23,352 nt of DNA from Coemansia sp. RSA 1804 (GCA_027578815.1 JANBTH010000256.1:1-23352), one strand, 5' to 3'. Shown: positions 1-10,331, numbered from the stretch's first letter. The notes: generated by a model from the letters alone, not told the origin. Program-made: numbers and translations.

Positions 1-206
1 TATTCAACATCTTGCGTAGAGGACCTTTTGATACTTTTTATATTTCTGAAAACCCGAGTATACTGTATTCAGATATTTAATCAAGTTCTAGATCCCGGGC
101 TAAGAGCCGAAAAAACTTGGCAGTAAAGATGGCGTATAAATATTTTGGCATCTGGTTCAAGCATTTTCTAGAAATATAATGCAAACAGAATAAAGCGTCA
201 AACATT
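1..206. other. Left-edge intergenic sequence with TTCTAGA motifs
   Basis: No gene is supported here; the old yellow enzyme gene ends at 207. The stretch holds TTCTAGAT at 86-93 and TTCTAGAA at 166-173. A second TTCTAGAA at 205-212 overlaps the stop codon of the neighbouring gene. TATAAATA lies at about 135-142. TTCTAGAA has the TTCnnGAA form of a heat-shock element core. On the minus strand the order would be two such cores and then a TATA-like box, which could serve a gene to the left of the window. That role is inference. Confidence 0.3.
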
Positions 207-1442
207 CTAGAAAAATGTGTCGTATTTGAGATTGGGTCGCGCGCATTGGTACTGGTCAATCCACTGGACATTAACTCCAAGCTCGCAAGCAGCGCTTAAC
301 ACAAAGCTAGGGTTGCGCAGATACTTTCGTCCACTAAACACTGCGTCGGCACATCCTTCTTCCAACACTCTGTTTGCTTGGTCTCCACTGCTCGCTACTC
401 CAACAGTAGCAACAAGAAAACCCGGCAAACGCTGTTTTACTTTACGTGCCATTTCTATCTTGAATTCAGGCCCGCCTGGAATGTTGGCACTAGGACTGTT
501 GCCGCCCATCGAAAGCTCGGACATGTCAACGCCCTTGGAAACTAGCAGCTGAGCAAGCTGCACAGTGTCTTCAAATGACCATCCACCGTCAACACCTTCC
601 AAAACAGAAAGACTGACAAACAACGGCTTTCTCTTTGGCCATACTTGGCGAATGCGCTCGACGATCTCAATCAGCATACGCGTGCGGTTTTCAAACGTGC
701 CGCCATACTTATCGGTGCGCGTATTTGATATTGGCGACAGAAACTGGTTCAATAGCATTCCATACGCAGCATGGATGTCGATAACGTCAAATCCAGCCTT
801 GTCTGCACGCACAGCAGCATCGACAAAAGCTTGTTGTATCCGTTCTATCTGCACTTTATTCAGCTCCTTGGGCGTCCAAAACTGATTGCTAAAGGGAATG
901 GATGAAGGACCAAACACGCTTTCAGGCCACCCACCTCTGTCGGCATCAGCCTTGCAAGAGCCATCTTCTGAATATTCATTCAAAGGGATGCTGCTTCCCA
1001 ATCGTCCGCTGTGTCCCAACTGGATTCCAGATACAGTGCCACACTTTTTCATGGCAGCAGCAATCCTCCCCAGGCCGTCAATATGCTCTTTTTTCCATAT
1101 ACCCAAACAGCCTGGCGTGATCCGTGCCTCTGGAAGCACAGCAGTTGCCTCCAGCATTACGAGTCCCGCACCACGTATAGCAAACTGTGTGTAGTGGGAA
1201 AAGTGAAAGTCGTTGGCAAATCCATCGTTTGCAGAGTACATGCACATTGGACTAAGCCAGAGACGGTTTTTGACAATGAATTCTCGTATTGCAAGAGGGG
1301 TAAATAGAATTGGCAAAGGGCTTGGGTTCTTTTCTTTGGAAACTCGTTGCTGGATGTCTGTTGGGTTTGGCTCAGCAGCGGTGCCAGGAAAGACCTCGGG
1401 GACAACATTGTGATCTGGATTTGTGGTGACAGGATAATCCAT
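207..1442 (-). CDS. Old yellow enzyme family NADH:flavin oxidoreductase, YqjM-type
   Basis: Intact 411-residue frame from ATG at 1442 to TAG at 207-209. It looks like an FMN-dependent TIM-barrel ene-reductase of the YqjM (thermophilic-like OYE) branch, which reduces activated C=C bonds with NAD(P)H. Visible motifs are SPMCMYS at 64-70 (the branch's Cys and Tyr at 67 and 69), IQLGHSGR at 140-147, DIHAAYG at 222-228, SNTRTDKYGG at 239-248 and GRKYLRNP near the C-terminus. Residues 1-45 form a poorly conserved leader. Several usual active-site positions differ. The second His of HAAH is Tyr227, the Lys after AGR is Leu148, and the Arg of the usual VRxS strand that contacts FMN is Ser277. The fold assignment is firm, but ordinary ene-reductase activity is uncertain. 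It is divergent from the RuvB-like 2 gene across about 400 bases. Confidence 0.9.
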   Translation of the reverse strand: MDYPVTTNPDHNVVPEVFPGTAAEPNPTDIQQRVSKEKNPSPLPILFTPLAIREFIVKNRLWLSPMCMYSANDGFANDFHFSHYTQFAIRGAGLVMLEATAVLPEARITPGCLGIWKKEHIDGLGRIAAAMKKCGTVSGIQLGHSGRLGSSIPLNEYSEDGSCKADADRGGWPESVFGPSSIPFSNQFWTPKELNKVQIERIQQAFVDAAVRADKAGFDVIDIHAAYGMLLNQFLSPISNTRTDKYGGTFENRTRMLIEIVERIRQVWPKRKPLFVSLSVLEGVDGGWSFEDTVQLAQLLVSKGVDMSELSMGGNSPSANIPGGPEFKIEMARKVKQRLPGFLVATVGVASSGDQANRVLEEGCADAVFSGRKYLRNPSFVLSAACELGVNVQWIDQYQCARPNLKYDTFF

Positions 1443-1838
1443 CGTCAGCCCTGTCTTTTTGTAATCTGATATATTAGAATGCGTTATGGAGAACAGCGAT
1501 AATAGTAAATTTGATATTGAACTTGGCAGAACTGAGACCCAAAGAAATAAAAAGCTGTGAGGAAACCATCCCGCTTTTGTAAGAACTCCGATGATGACGT
1601 TGAGAAAAAGTGATTAGATTGGTAATCCAAAGCGCTAATTGTGCTTGCCGAATCAGAGAATTACAATTGTTTTTGCCATTCTTTTCCTTTTTCTGCTTTC
1701 AAAAGGTTGCTGAACAACGGTTAAAAAAAAGGAAAGGCAAACGCGTCAACCGATATTAGTCTTCTCGTTAATTTATCTTTCTTTCACAACTATCTATTGC
1801 TTTTTTTTACTCGATTTAAAGCCAACCTTACTACTAAA
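1443..1838. promoter_or_regulatory. Divergent promoter region between OYE and RuvB-like 2
   Basis: This 396-base AT-rich gap separates two genes transcribed away from each other. It must hold the start sites of both unless they use longer leaders. Poly-T and pyrimidine tracts precede the RuvB-like 2 ATG at 1839. I see no convincing TATA box or named factor site. Confidence 0.6.
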
Positions 1839-3501
1839 ATGGTACGCACTTATTTATTTATTCGGTCACACAGGAAAGGGAGCTGTCTCAGCAATGTCAT
1901 AATGCATCAGCTAGAGTTAGAGTTATTGACTTTTTTTTATCGTTTACATACTACTCTCTTGTGATTGCATGGAATGTAGGAGTCTATTATTACGTCTCAG
2001 GCCGCCGATGTCACCAAGCTTGAGCGCACAGGTATGAACGAGTTGTAAACGACACATTGGGATATATTATATGCTTTTCCTCCGCTGTATTTTGCTTTTT
2101 ACCAACTAAGAAGCAACTTCCTTATTTTGCTTTGTTCTAATGTAACCAAAAGTAGGTGCGCACTCGCATATTCGCGGACTTGGACTGGACGACAAACTTG
2201 AGAGCCGGGCAGTCAGCCAAGGCATGGTTGGTCAGGTCAGAGCACGCAAAGCAGCAGGAGTGATTGTAAAGGTCATCAAGCAAGGAAAGATCTCAGGCCG
2301 CGCTATTCTGATTGCTGGAGCGCCAGGCACGGGAAAGACAGCTATTGCAATGGCCATGTCGCAGGAGATTGGCGATGTCCCCTTCACATCGATTGCAGCA
2401 TCAGAGGTATTTTCGCTGGAAATGTCAAAGACCGAGTGTCTGACACAGGCATTTAGGCGCTCTATCGGCGTGCGTATCAAAGAGGAGACCGAGATCATTG
2501 AGGGAGAGGTAGTGGAGATCCAGATTGATCGCTCGCTTACAGGCGTTGGTCCCAAGACGGGAAAGCTGACACTAAAGACCACGGATATGGAGACCATCTA
2601 TGATCTTGGGCAGAAGATGATTGGTTCCTTGACCAAGGAGAAGGTCATGGCTGGAGATGTCATTCAGATTGACAAGGCGACTGGCCGCATAACTCGGCTT
2701 GGCCGCTCGTTTACACGTGCCCGTGACTTTGACGCGACCGGGCCCGATGTCAAGTTTGTGCAATGTCCAGACGGAGAGCTGCAGACGCGTAAGGAGGTGG
2801 TGCACACTGTTTCGCTTCACGAGATTGATGTTATAAACAGTCGCCAACAGGGCTTTCTGGCGCTTTTCTCGGGTGACACCGGCGAGATCAAGCCAGAGGT
2901 CCGTGACCAGATCAACCAGAAGATTGCAGAGTGGTGCGAGGAAGGGAAAGCCGAGATTGTTCCTGGTGTGCTGTTCATCGACGAGATCCACATGCTCGAC
3001 ATGGAGTGCTTTTCGTTTTTGAATCGTGCGCTGGAGGACTCGATGGCGCCGGTTGTCATCATGGCGTCGAACCGCGGCATGACGCGCATCCGTGGCACCA
3101 ACTATCAGTCGCCACATGGCGTGCCAATTGACTTTTTGGACCGCCTCCTCATTATCTCGACCCAGGCCTACAGCGAGGACGAGATCAAGCAGATTCTCAA
3201 GATCCGCTGTGACGAGGAGGAGGTCGAGATGACGGACGACGCAATGGACGTGCTTACCAAGGCCGCCGTTGAGACGTCGCTGCGCTATGGCATTCATCTC
3301 ATTTCCACCAGCCACATGGTTGCTCGTAAGCGCCAGGCACCCAAGGTCGATGTGGTTGACATCAAACGCGTCTACTCTCTGTTCCTGGACGAGTCCCGGT
3401 CCGTGCAGTACATGACCGAGTACCAAGACGAGTTTCTGTTTAACGAAATATCGTCCAGCCATGGCGATGAGAGAATGGCAGTTGACCAGACCACAGGCTA
3501 A
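1839..3501 (+). CDS. RVB2: RuvB-like AAA+ ATPase 2 (Reptin/Rvb2), three exons
   Basis: Subunit of the Rvb1/Rvb2 hexamer that serves INO80- and SWR1-type chromatin remodelling, box C/D snoRNP assembly and R2TP chaperoning. The proposed exons are 1839-1841 (the ATG alone), 1980-2031 and 2156-3501. The introns are 1842-1979 and 2032-2155, both GT...TAG. Spliced length is 466 residues, close to the family's 463-471. The joined N-terminus gives TKLERTGAHSHIRGLGLDD, the family signature, which the ATG at 2224 alone would omit. Walker A GAPGTGKT is at 73-80 and Walker B FIDE at 292-295. Sensor 1 is ASNRG near 322-326 and the sensor 2 region is SLRYGIHLI. The insertion domain II (about 125-235) carries IKEETEIIEGEVVEIQIDR. 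The second exon could instead start at 2001 after CAG, giving a product seven residues shorter at the N-terminus. Confidence 0.95.
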
Positions 3502-3859
3502 CTAGCCCCATGAATGTATACTTACCTGTCTGTGAAAATCCCAAATATTGACGTGTGCCACACCATGTTATACGAATTATTGAGGTGTGGCTGTTTGTCA
3601 GACTAGTATTTCTCTCTCTGTGCTTTGAACATCTCTACTTGGTATTCGGGCAATGGAACTAGCTCTAGTTGGAATCCGAATATTTGGACGTGTATTTTTT
3701 TGTCAAAGTGAAAAAGTACTGAAATAAAGGACAACGAAGGATCTAGAGTTGAAAAGACGCGAGACAAAGTAAAAACAAAATAGGAAGGATCTTGACAAGC
3801 ACATACGATACACCACTCGTAATAATACAAAACATCTAATAAGGCAGCGCTTATTGCTT
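3502..3859. other. Convergent intergenic region
   Basis: Between the stop codons of RuvB-like 2 (+) and the HMG-box gene (-). It should hold both 3' ends. An AATAAA lies at about 3722 on the plus strand. No coding potential was recognised. Confidence 0.6.
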
Positions 3860-5617
3860 CTATTGCTGCCGAGCGGTCGGATAAGTGTAGTCCGTTGCAA
3901 GTGTAGAATATGCGTTTGGCGTTGGCAATGTGGATGTGGCAGTGTTCAACTGCGTGGTATCTGCACTCATGTATCCACCACCAAGTCCATCGATGCTCAT
4001 GTTGTCGCCGCCAAACGCCGCAATGTTAGTTGTATCTATCAGAGGAAGGCTGGTTGCAATTGTCGACTCTGCCAGAGAGCTTGCCGATGGGACAAACGGC
4101 GCGAGTCCCTCTTGGTTGCAGTGTGCATTGACAGCAGTGAACGCTGACGAGCCAAGTGAAATTCCAGAGCCGATGTTGGTCAGTGAGCGCGAATGCCCGT
4201 GGGGGGTGTGCGGCATTGCACCGTCAGCGCCCGAAAACTCGGCAATCGGGAAGCTTGGGTTGAGCGGCATCGCCATTGACGAGGAGCTGTACCCAAGGTA
4301 GGGGCTGCCTAGACCTGTGCTGACCGAAGATGGCGGCGGTGGAATCGATGTGTGACCCGATGGAATCTCAGGCACCGAAGCAATAAACGTAAAGTCGTAC
4401 TGGTGCTGAGCCTGCTGCTGCGACATGTCCGTGTTTGCAAAGAGAAGGTCGTTGCCAGTGCCGATTGTTGTGTTGGTCGAAATGCTGCTGTCGCCGCTAA
4501 CGTATCCAGCAGAATGGCTGTAGCTGCTGTCCATGCCATTGACTGAAGGGCTTGTGTTTGAGTTGGCGGCAAGGGCAGCATAGTACGCGTTGTTTTTGTT
4601 GGCTAGGTGCTTGCGAAGCTCCTGGGAGATGCGCCGCTTGGCCCGAGAGCGCGAAAAGTCGCCCGGTGGCAGTGTGTGGCTGCGGCGTCTGCCAGTGTTG
4701 AATCCAACCGGACGCCCGTCACCGCCAAGACCAAGTCCGAGCCCAAACTCTGGCGTGCTTCCAACGCTGCTGTTTCCGCTGCTGCTGCTGCCGCTGCCGC
4801 CCCCAGGAACCGAGGAAGTGGGAGTCTGGGAGCCCAGTCCTGTTCCCTCATTGTCGGAGACGCTGCTGCTGCCCGTGCACTGGCGCTTTGCCTTGTTCAA
4901 GTCGTATATGCGCTTCTCCTCAAGGTACCTTTTGCGGAACTCAATCTTGACACTTTCAGACTCCGAATCCCAGCATATGCCAGCCATGCGCGAAATCTCG
5001 GTTTGGCTGATGTCTGGGTACATGGTCTTGAGCTCGCTGATTTTGTGGTTGCGATATTTGATGAATGCGTTGGTGGGCTTTGCCGACTTGTCCTTCTGTC
5101 TCGGCCTGGGTGCTCTTTGCGGGCGAATCTTGCGCAGCTCGCGTACAACGTGTCCGATGTTTGCGCTGTTTGGAATAAACACCAGACAGTGGCCAGGAAC
5201 ATGCTCAATAAACGAGGTTCCGTCGGAGGTGGCGAACTGACGCACTTGCTTCTCCATCATTATCTTGCCGTCGGGGAATACGCGGTAAATTGCTTGGTTG
5301 TCTTGTGGAGCAGAAAAGGGGATGAAGGGGGGTTGATAGATAGTTGCGCTTAAATCCAAATAACTGGACTGGGTGGGCGGCGCATTCGTACTTATAGGCG
5401 CCACATTCCCAGGCGCGTCTGGCAGCTGTGGCGAAGCTTGAGAAAACGCTATCGCTCGCGGGTCTGGTGAAGAGGATGCTGACATCGGGGTCATAGGATA
5501 GGACTGCACTTCGGCGGATGATGCGCGACTGGCGCTGCTACTCTGTCCATTTGGAGATGCAGAACGCTCCTCATGCTGATCGCTTGCATACAGCTGCGAG
5601 GGATTTTGGTTGTTCAT
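3860..5617 (-). CDS. MATA-type HMG-box transcription factor
   Basis: Single-exon frame of 585 residues. I place the start at the ATG at 5617; the frame extends upstream only to a TTG. A Ser/Pro/Gln-rich N-terminus (1-105) is followed by a conserved-looking segment, YRVFPDGKIMMEKQ...GHCLVFIPNS, at 110-151. An HMG box follows at about 179-245, with AKPTNAFIKYRNHK, QTEISRMAGICW (Trp216) and KRYLEEKRIYD. The NAFIxYR and EISRxxGxxW pattern is that of fungal mating-type and sexual-development HMG proteins, which bind DNA sequence-specifically. A Ser/Gly-rich linker leads to a basic cluster at about 310-336 (GRRRSHT...RAKRRISQELRKH), a probable nuclear signal. The rest is low-complexity Ser/Thr/Pro. 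It may regulate mating or development, but many fungi carry several such paralogues and the neighbours are not those of the known Mucoromycota sex locus. A 4.7-kb gene-poor region lies upstream. Confidence 0.85.
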   Translation of the reverse strand: MNNQNPSQLYASDQHEERSASPNGQSSSASRASSAEVQSYPMTPMSASSSPDPRAIAFSQASPQLPDAPGNVAPISTNAPPTQSSYLDLSATIYQPPFIPFSAPQDNQAIYRVFPDGKIMMEKQVRQFATSDGTSFIEHVPGHCLVFIPNSANIGHVVRELRKIRPQRAPRPRQKDKSAKPTNAFIKYRNHKISELKTMYPDISQTEISRMAGICWDSESESVKIEFRKRYLEEKRIYDLNKAKRQCTGSSSVSDNEGTGLGSQTPTSSVPGGGSGSSSSGNSSVGSTPEFGLGLGLGGDGRPVGFNTGRRRSHTLPPGDFSRSRAKRRISQELRKHLANKNNAYYAALAANSNTSPSVNGMDSSYSHSAGYVSGDSSISTNTTIGTGNDLLFANTDMSQQQAQHQYDFTFIASVPEIPSGHTSIPPPPSSVSTGLGSPYLGYSSSSMAMPLNPSFPIAEFSGADGAMPHTPHGHSRSLTNIGSGISLGSSAFTAVNAHCNQEGLAPFVPSASSLAESTIATSLPLIDTTNIAAFGGDNMSIDGLGGGYMSADTTQLNTATSTLPTPNAYSTLATDYTYPTARQQ

Positions 5618-6450
5618 TTCTCTGGCCGACTGGGCTTGGCAGCACAAGTGACTGTGGCTGGTGGACGCAGGGTATAGGCTAATGTTGCACAGATTCAGAC
5701 GGACAACTGTAGCAATATCGCGTTATGCGTGTGCTCCTTGCTTTCGTTTGCGGACAAGCGGGTGCTTAGAGCAAGATGTCGTTTGAGAGCGAGGAAAGGG
5801 GTCTGCTTGTGAGTAGAAGCGCTACTAGAAGACTGGTGCAAGGGATTGAAAAGAAAAAAAAACAAGATTTGCTTCTTTTGTGGTATTGTATAATGAGCAA
5901 CAAGAAAGAGACGGTGTCACTTGTATAATAGCTTGTACAATTGCTTGTAATCTAGTCTCGAACAATAAACTGTTATAAGGGCCTGAAAACAGAGCCTGGC
6001 TGTGCTAGTGGTGTGAAGGTACGATTGTACAATTGAGGAAAGGAACTGGGGATGCTGGATTGAGCAATGGAGGAAATGTCAGAAGAGGAGGATGCCAGGA
6101 CGGACGGCCAATTATAAATGCACGGCTGACTTCATACGAGCATAGTGTTGCGAGAAAGAAATTGAAAAGAGGACACAATAGAACGACACTGCGGTTTGTA
6201 CCCTTGTTTTGTTTGGTGTGAGTATGTAATTAGGCGTTGCTGCTCTGACATCCCTTCTCTTTTTCATTCCAAAATCTGTTGCAATAGCGTATGTGCCCTC
6301 AAGCTCCTATAATCTCTGAAGTGTCCCGCGTCATTCTGTCTTTGCTGTGGCCCCCTGCCTAATTCACCCCATGTTTTGGTTGCAATAAAGAACGGAATAA
6401 ACATGCCAACAGCCGCTGAAGAAGAGGGATTGTACAGGCAAGAGCGAGCA
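5618..6450. promoter_or_regulatory. Upstream region of the HMG-box gene
   Basis: Sequence immediately 5' of the HMG-box ATG on the minus strand, probably its leader and promoter. I found no convincing second gene. The sequence becomes more AT-rich away from the gene. Specific factor sites were not identified. Confidence 0.4.
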
Positions 6451-9400
6451 TCTCGCGGTTGATATGCATTTGCATGAAAATAGCATAAAAACAATCCTGT
6501 CGGATTTTACTTTGCAGCAAGCCGTGCAGCCAAATGCAAAAAAAACGGGAAAGTGAAGATGTTGGCTGTGGATTGTGGATTCCTTTGCGTTGCCCAATAG
6601 AGGCCGGTATTCCAACAGCCATTTGTTTGCACCGGACACATTCATTGTACATCGGCTATACGCCGAATTAGCTACAGCTGGAGGCAACACATGTACTTGG
6701 TGTCCTGATTTTTCTCTGTTTGCACAAATAAGGAAAAACGCTTCTAGAGTTTGAATATTCCAGACCGTCGGCAATGCTGCCTGACTAACATGGTCTGGTT
6801 TTTTACTAGTCAATTCGGGCATTCGCGCAATGGTGGGCGCTGGTCCCAGAGGCAGCCAAACGCTTCGTTTTCCAACCACACCCCCAGTTGGTTGCATATT
6901 TTTTGACAAAGTAATGGAATTCAAGCAATGGTGTAACGCTTTTGGATCTGCCAATCTGCCACAGTGGCACCAGTATGTGTAAAGATTGTTTGCGTTCCTG
7001 TTTCTCTTCTGCTGCTTTCTCTGAGAACTGAGAATGTATGCATATATTGTACAACTGTTTCTTCAATAATTAAACCGTCTTAGAGCCACACATATCCAGT
7101 TTTTCTTTTGCCATGCATGGTAGATGCAAAACAAACCCGCATGCGTGTAGTTGGAATGCATATTTCCAATGTGTTCGCAATTGCAATCATATTCGCAATT
7201 GAATGCGAACGGTTTGTGGCGAGTGCATCAGCCAATGAGATTGCTTGGCCGGGTGCTTCGACCTGAAAACTTGCAGAAAGGGAAAAGGAATACAGCAGAT
7301 GCAAGACGTCATGTGGTGTGGCACAGTGCGTGTTGTTTACAAGTTATGTGGCAAATTCTCTTCTTTGACACCAACAGTGACTAGCTTTTTTCTTCACTTT
7401 GGATGGTTCATCTGTGCGCACCATACAATTATGCATGTCATCTGGGCATTGCATGTGGCTAGTGTGAAGCCTGGTTTTCTTCCTCATTGTTCAACCCGCA
7501 CCGGATTGCATGGATGTGCAAAGAATGCAATAGATATGCATCGCCCGTGGCGAATGTGGGTGCAGGTGTGTGGCAAGTGTGAAAGCAAATGCAATGCCAT
7601 TGTACGTAAATCAATTCAAAAACAGAAAGAATTACAATTGCAATTACAAGACAAAAACGCTGATCCTGCGTTGCGACTTCTTTGGCAACATGCAGAGGCA
7701 ACGCCGACAGCGCAGTTAGCAGTAAATATACAATTTGAGAAATGTCTTTCCATGAATAATTGTTTGCATAACATAAGGCTTTTATTCAAAATACCACTCA
7801 AACTCTTTGATAATTAGAAAAGACTGTTGATAATAAACCACTAATTCGAATCATCTAATTGCATACAAAGCTTGGTTTATTGTGATCAAAGAAATCTTTT
7901 TAAAACAAGCTGGTTGAACATATTGCTAGTTTTGTTTTAAAAGCACACGCCTACAAAAAACATTTTTATTGTCAATAATCTTCTTTAGACCTTGTAGTTG
8001 TATCATGTATGAATACGTAATTGTCATTTAGAAGTATAAACTCAGTCTCTCGGTATAGTATTTGCGTTATTATACTACTCCCATTAATGCAAAATATATA
8101 CTTTTAAAAGAGGACATACAGTGAAAGTTCAATATTCTTCTGTGTTGTATTTTCAAGTTGCAATTGTCATTGCTGCTTGTAAAGCTTGGCAGTAAATCTG
8201 GACGGCCTTTACGCCCAACAAACATTTGCTAATTTCCAACTATTGGTTTAATAATCTATGGATTAAGAACAAATGCAAACACCAAGAGATGTTGAGTTTC
8301 CGCTACGTTTCTGTACAGTGATAGCCACACATTTGCGGTCATGCCCAAAAGTTCATTTATTTGCAAGGTCTTTGTTTCTTGTGGTTCTTTGGCGCGGGAA
8401 AAGATAAAGACTGAATGAAAAGACATAAGATTCAAATAAAAGCAATAATGCCAAATTTGGATGCAATAAAAAGGTTGCCAAATAAAACTATTTATTCAAA
8501 TATGTGTAAATCATGGTATCTTCAAAGACCTCGACAGTGGAAAAGTTGGTGGCTGGCGCAGACATAAGAAAGAAGTGCTTAACATTGGCCAATATTTGGG
8601 TAAGAAAGTCAATGTGTGGTTATGAACACAAGTTGCATTAATCATTGCCTTTTATATCAAACAAGAGTTGGAAGAAAAATCAGTCATGTCAAGTTAACAC
8701 AATATGTCTTTTGTGGCATGTAGAATACATAGCACAGCAGGGGAAAGCATTTTGCATTACGGGGAGGGGAGCAATTAATGCACTGCAGGATGGAGTAAAC
8801 AAACAAGCAAACATGTATTTGATGTTCTCCTGGTTTGAATAAAAAGAATAAAGTGAATGTGTATACAGCAGTCAAGGCACCTTTCACAAAAAAACAACAT
8901 TCGCTAATTGAGATTCGATTTATTCCACGTATTCAAAGTAATTTGCAGGACCGGGCATCTCGCAGATATTGGTTGAACAAAGACGAACCAGCGAAGAATA
9001 ATTGGGTGCGCCTTTTTGGATTCTGCAGAGCAAATTGTTAGAATACAGGTAGCTAAAAGTGGAGACAGATACAGATTAGAGCCGACATGACCAATATCAG
9101 ATTGACAATATCCGGCATTGTCCATGGCAGAGAGAGCCTAGCAAGGAAGAAAAGACACGCAGTTGGGGAGTGTGTTCAAAATGTGCAAGTAACAACACAC
9201 AAGAGAGAAAATGAACAAGAGGAATGGTTAAGGCATAATGTCCGCACTTTTTTGCCACTGATACACTTCTTTTTTGTGTTATTCGGTCACTCGGCGGCAT
9301 ATGCATGGAAAAGTAAGGATATTTTACGCCATCCTCGCCGACACCCATTGCATACATGTGATGGGAGAGAGACAAGCCCGCCCGCCACCTGCAGGAAAGG

Positions 9401-9520
9401 GGCATTTGCTGGCACGGTCTAGGTTTTTGTTAAGGTGTGAAAATGGCAATTTGAAAGCATTTTTTTCCAGACGAAGGTTTCAATTTATGCATAAAAGTGC
9501 GTTTGCATGGCCTCATTATT
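6451..9520. other. Gene-poor AT-rich region dense in TGCA words
   Basis: About 3 kb without a supportable gene. Open frames here (for example 6364-6954 minus and 7245-7817 plus) look like nothing recognisable and lack the GC3 bias of the real genes. By hand count roughly 45-50 TGCA tetramers occur, about one per 60-70 bases. Many are ATTGCA, TTTGCAT or ATGCAAA; examples are near 6463-6475, 7112-7160, 7430-7600 and 9487-9510. The region is upstream of both the HMG-box gene (left) and the microORF and CSN3 (right). It could be a long regulatory region or produce a non-coding RNA; neither is shown. Confidence 0.4.
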
Positions 9521-9749
9521 ACTTTATATAGCTTAATGTTTTTAGCAAAACCCGACACCGCGAACACGCCCTTGCTGCTGCGAACAAGTGTTTATATGCG
9601 CAAAGGTGTGAACCGCATTGACACAAGTCAAACTGTGAATTCGGCAATAAAGAAGATTGGTTAGAGAGACGGGTTGGGATTTCTATCCCAAGTAATTGAT
9701 GATACCACACCATTTGAGGTTCACATTTACACTTGCAGCAGTTGCCTGG

Positions 9750-9796
9750 TCTTTTGTCTTTTGTCTTTTGTCTTTTGTCTTGTCTTTTGTCTTTTG
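9750..9796. repeat. Heptanucleotide minisatellite (TCTTTTG)n
   Basis: Four perfect TCTTTTG units (9750-9777), then a shortened TCTTG, then two more perfect units ending at 9796. It lies in the non-coding stretch upstream of the 31-codon ORF. The 2-base deletion in unit five suggests replication slippage. Confidence 0.95.
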
Positions 9797-10156
9797 GCTC
9801 ACTGAGACAGCAGTGGGGGAGCTTGCCTTTCTTGGAAACAAAGAACAAAGTGAAGGGTGTCTTTTGCTCTTTCTCTTCTTCGCATTTGCGAATATGCTAG
9901 TGTACCACATATATTTGCTTTTTTGTTTTGCTCATAGCTCTTTTTAGTAGTCAAACCTACTTCTTTTTTAGGCAAGGTCTTTAGGTTCCAGAAGAGGCAC
10001 CCACTCAAGAAGTATTCGCTTTTGCAAAGAAAAAGGCGAGAATATCAAACAGACCTCAAAGCAGAACTAGATAGACTTGTTTGTACATTCTTTTTGAGTT
10101 TGTGTATTTGTACTTTACGCCTAGTTTAACGGTTTTGGTGGTTAGTTATTTTGGAA
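9797..10156. other. Intergenic sequence upstream of the microORF
   Basis: AT-rich with T tracts. No gene is recognised. It probably belongs to the promoter of the microORF at 10332. Confidence 0.4.
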
Positions 10157-10164
10157 TATAAAAG
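10157..10164 (+). promoter_or_regulatory. TATA box upstream of the microORF
   Basis: TATAAAAG lies 168 bases upstream of the ATG at 10332. A C/T-rich stretch follows (about 10200-10250), as often seen around fungal transcription starts. This is the cleanest TATA match I noticed in the window and suggests a regulated or strongly expressed short transcript. Confidence 0.5.
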
Positions 10165-10331
10165 ACCATGAAGACAGTCTGTAAAGTTTTGTAGAATCGT
10201 TTTTCTTATATCCTCACTATCCTGCACAGCACCTGCTCCTTTTCAGTACAAAGACGACCTTTTGCGCAAAAAATACCCTTCAGCCCGTTCTTGGCATAAA
10301 AACAGCTGCATTCTTTATTTTCGCTCTCAAA

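Noticed and set aside
2572..3462. 296-codon frame antisense to RuvB-like 2
   Set aside because: Shadow of a GC3-rich gene; the plus-strand protein is unmistakable.
4607..5353. 248-codon plus-strand frame inside the HMG-box gene
   Set aside because: Antisense shadow, with Ala/Val/Arg runs arising from Ser-coding repeats of the real gene.
6364..6954. 196-codon minus-strand open frame
   Set aside because: No recognisable motif, no GC3 bias, Cys- and His-rich random-looking composition, and other overlapping frames of similar quality.
7245..7817. 190-codon plus-strand open frame
   Set aside because: Starts at a non-ATG codon, has no recognisable domain, and lies in AT-rich DNA without the codon bias of real genes.
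8513..8602. Exon-like stretch: ATG, about 30 codons, then GTAAG after an Asn-Ile-Trp end
   Set aside because: Looks spliceable, but I found no convincing second exon or codon bias downstream and no protein family.
9087..9422. 111-codon ATG frame
   Set aside because: Composition and codon use look random; no motif, and an antisense frame of the same length overlaps it.
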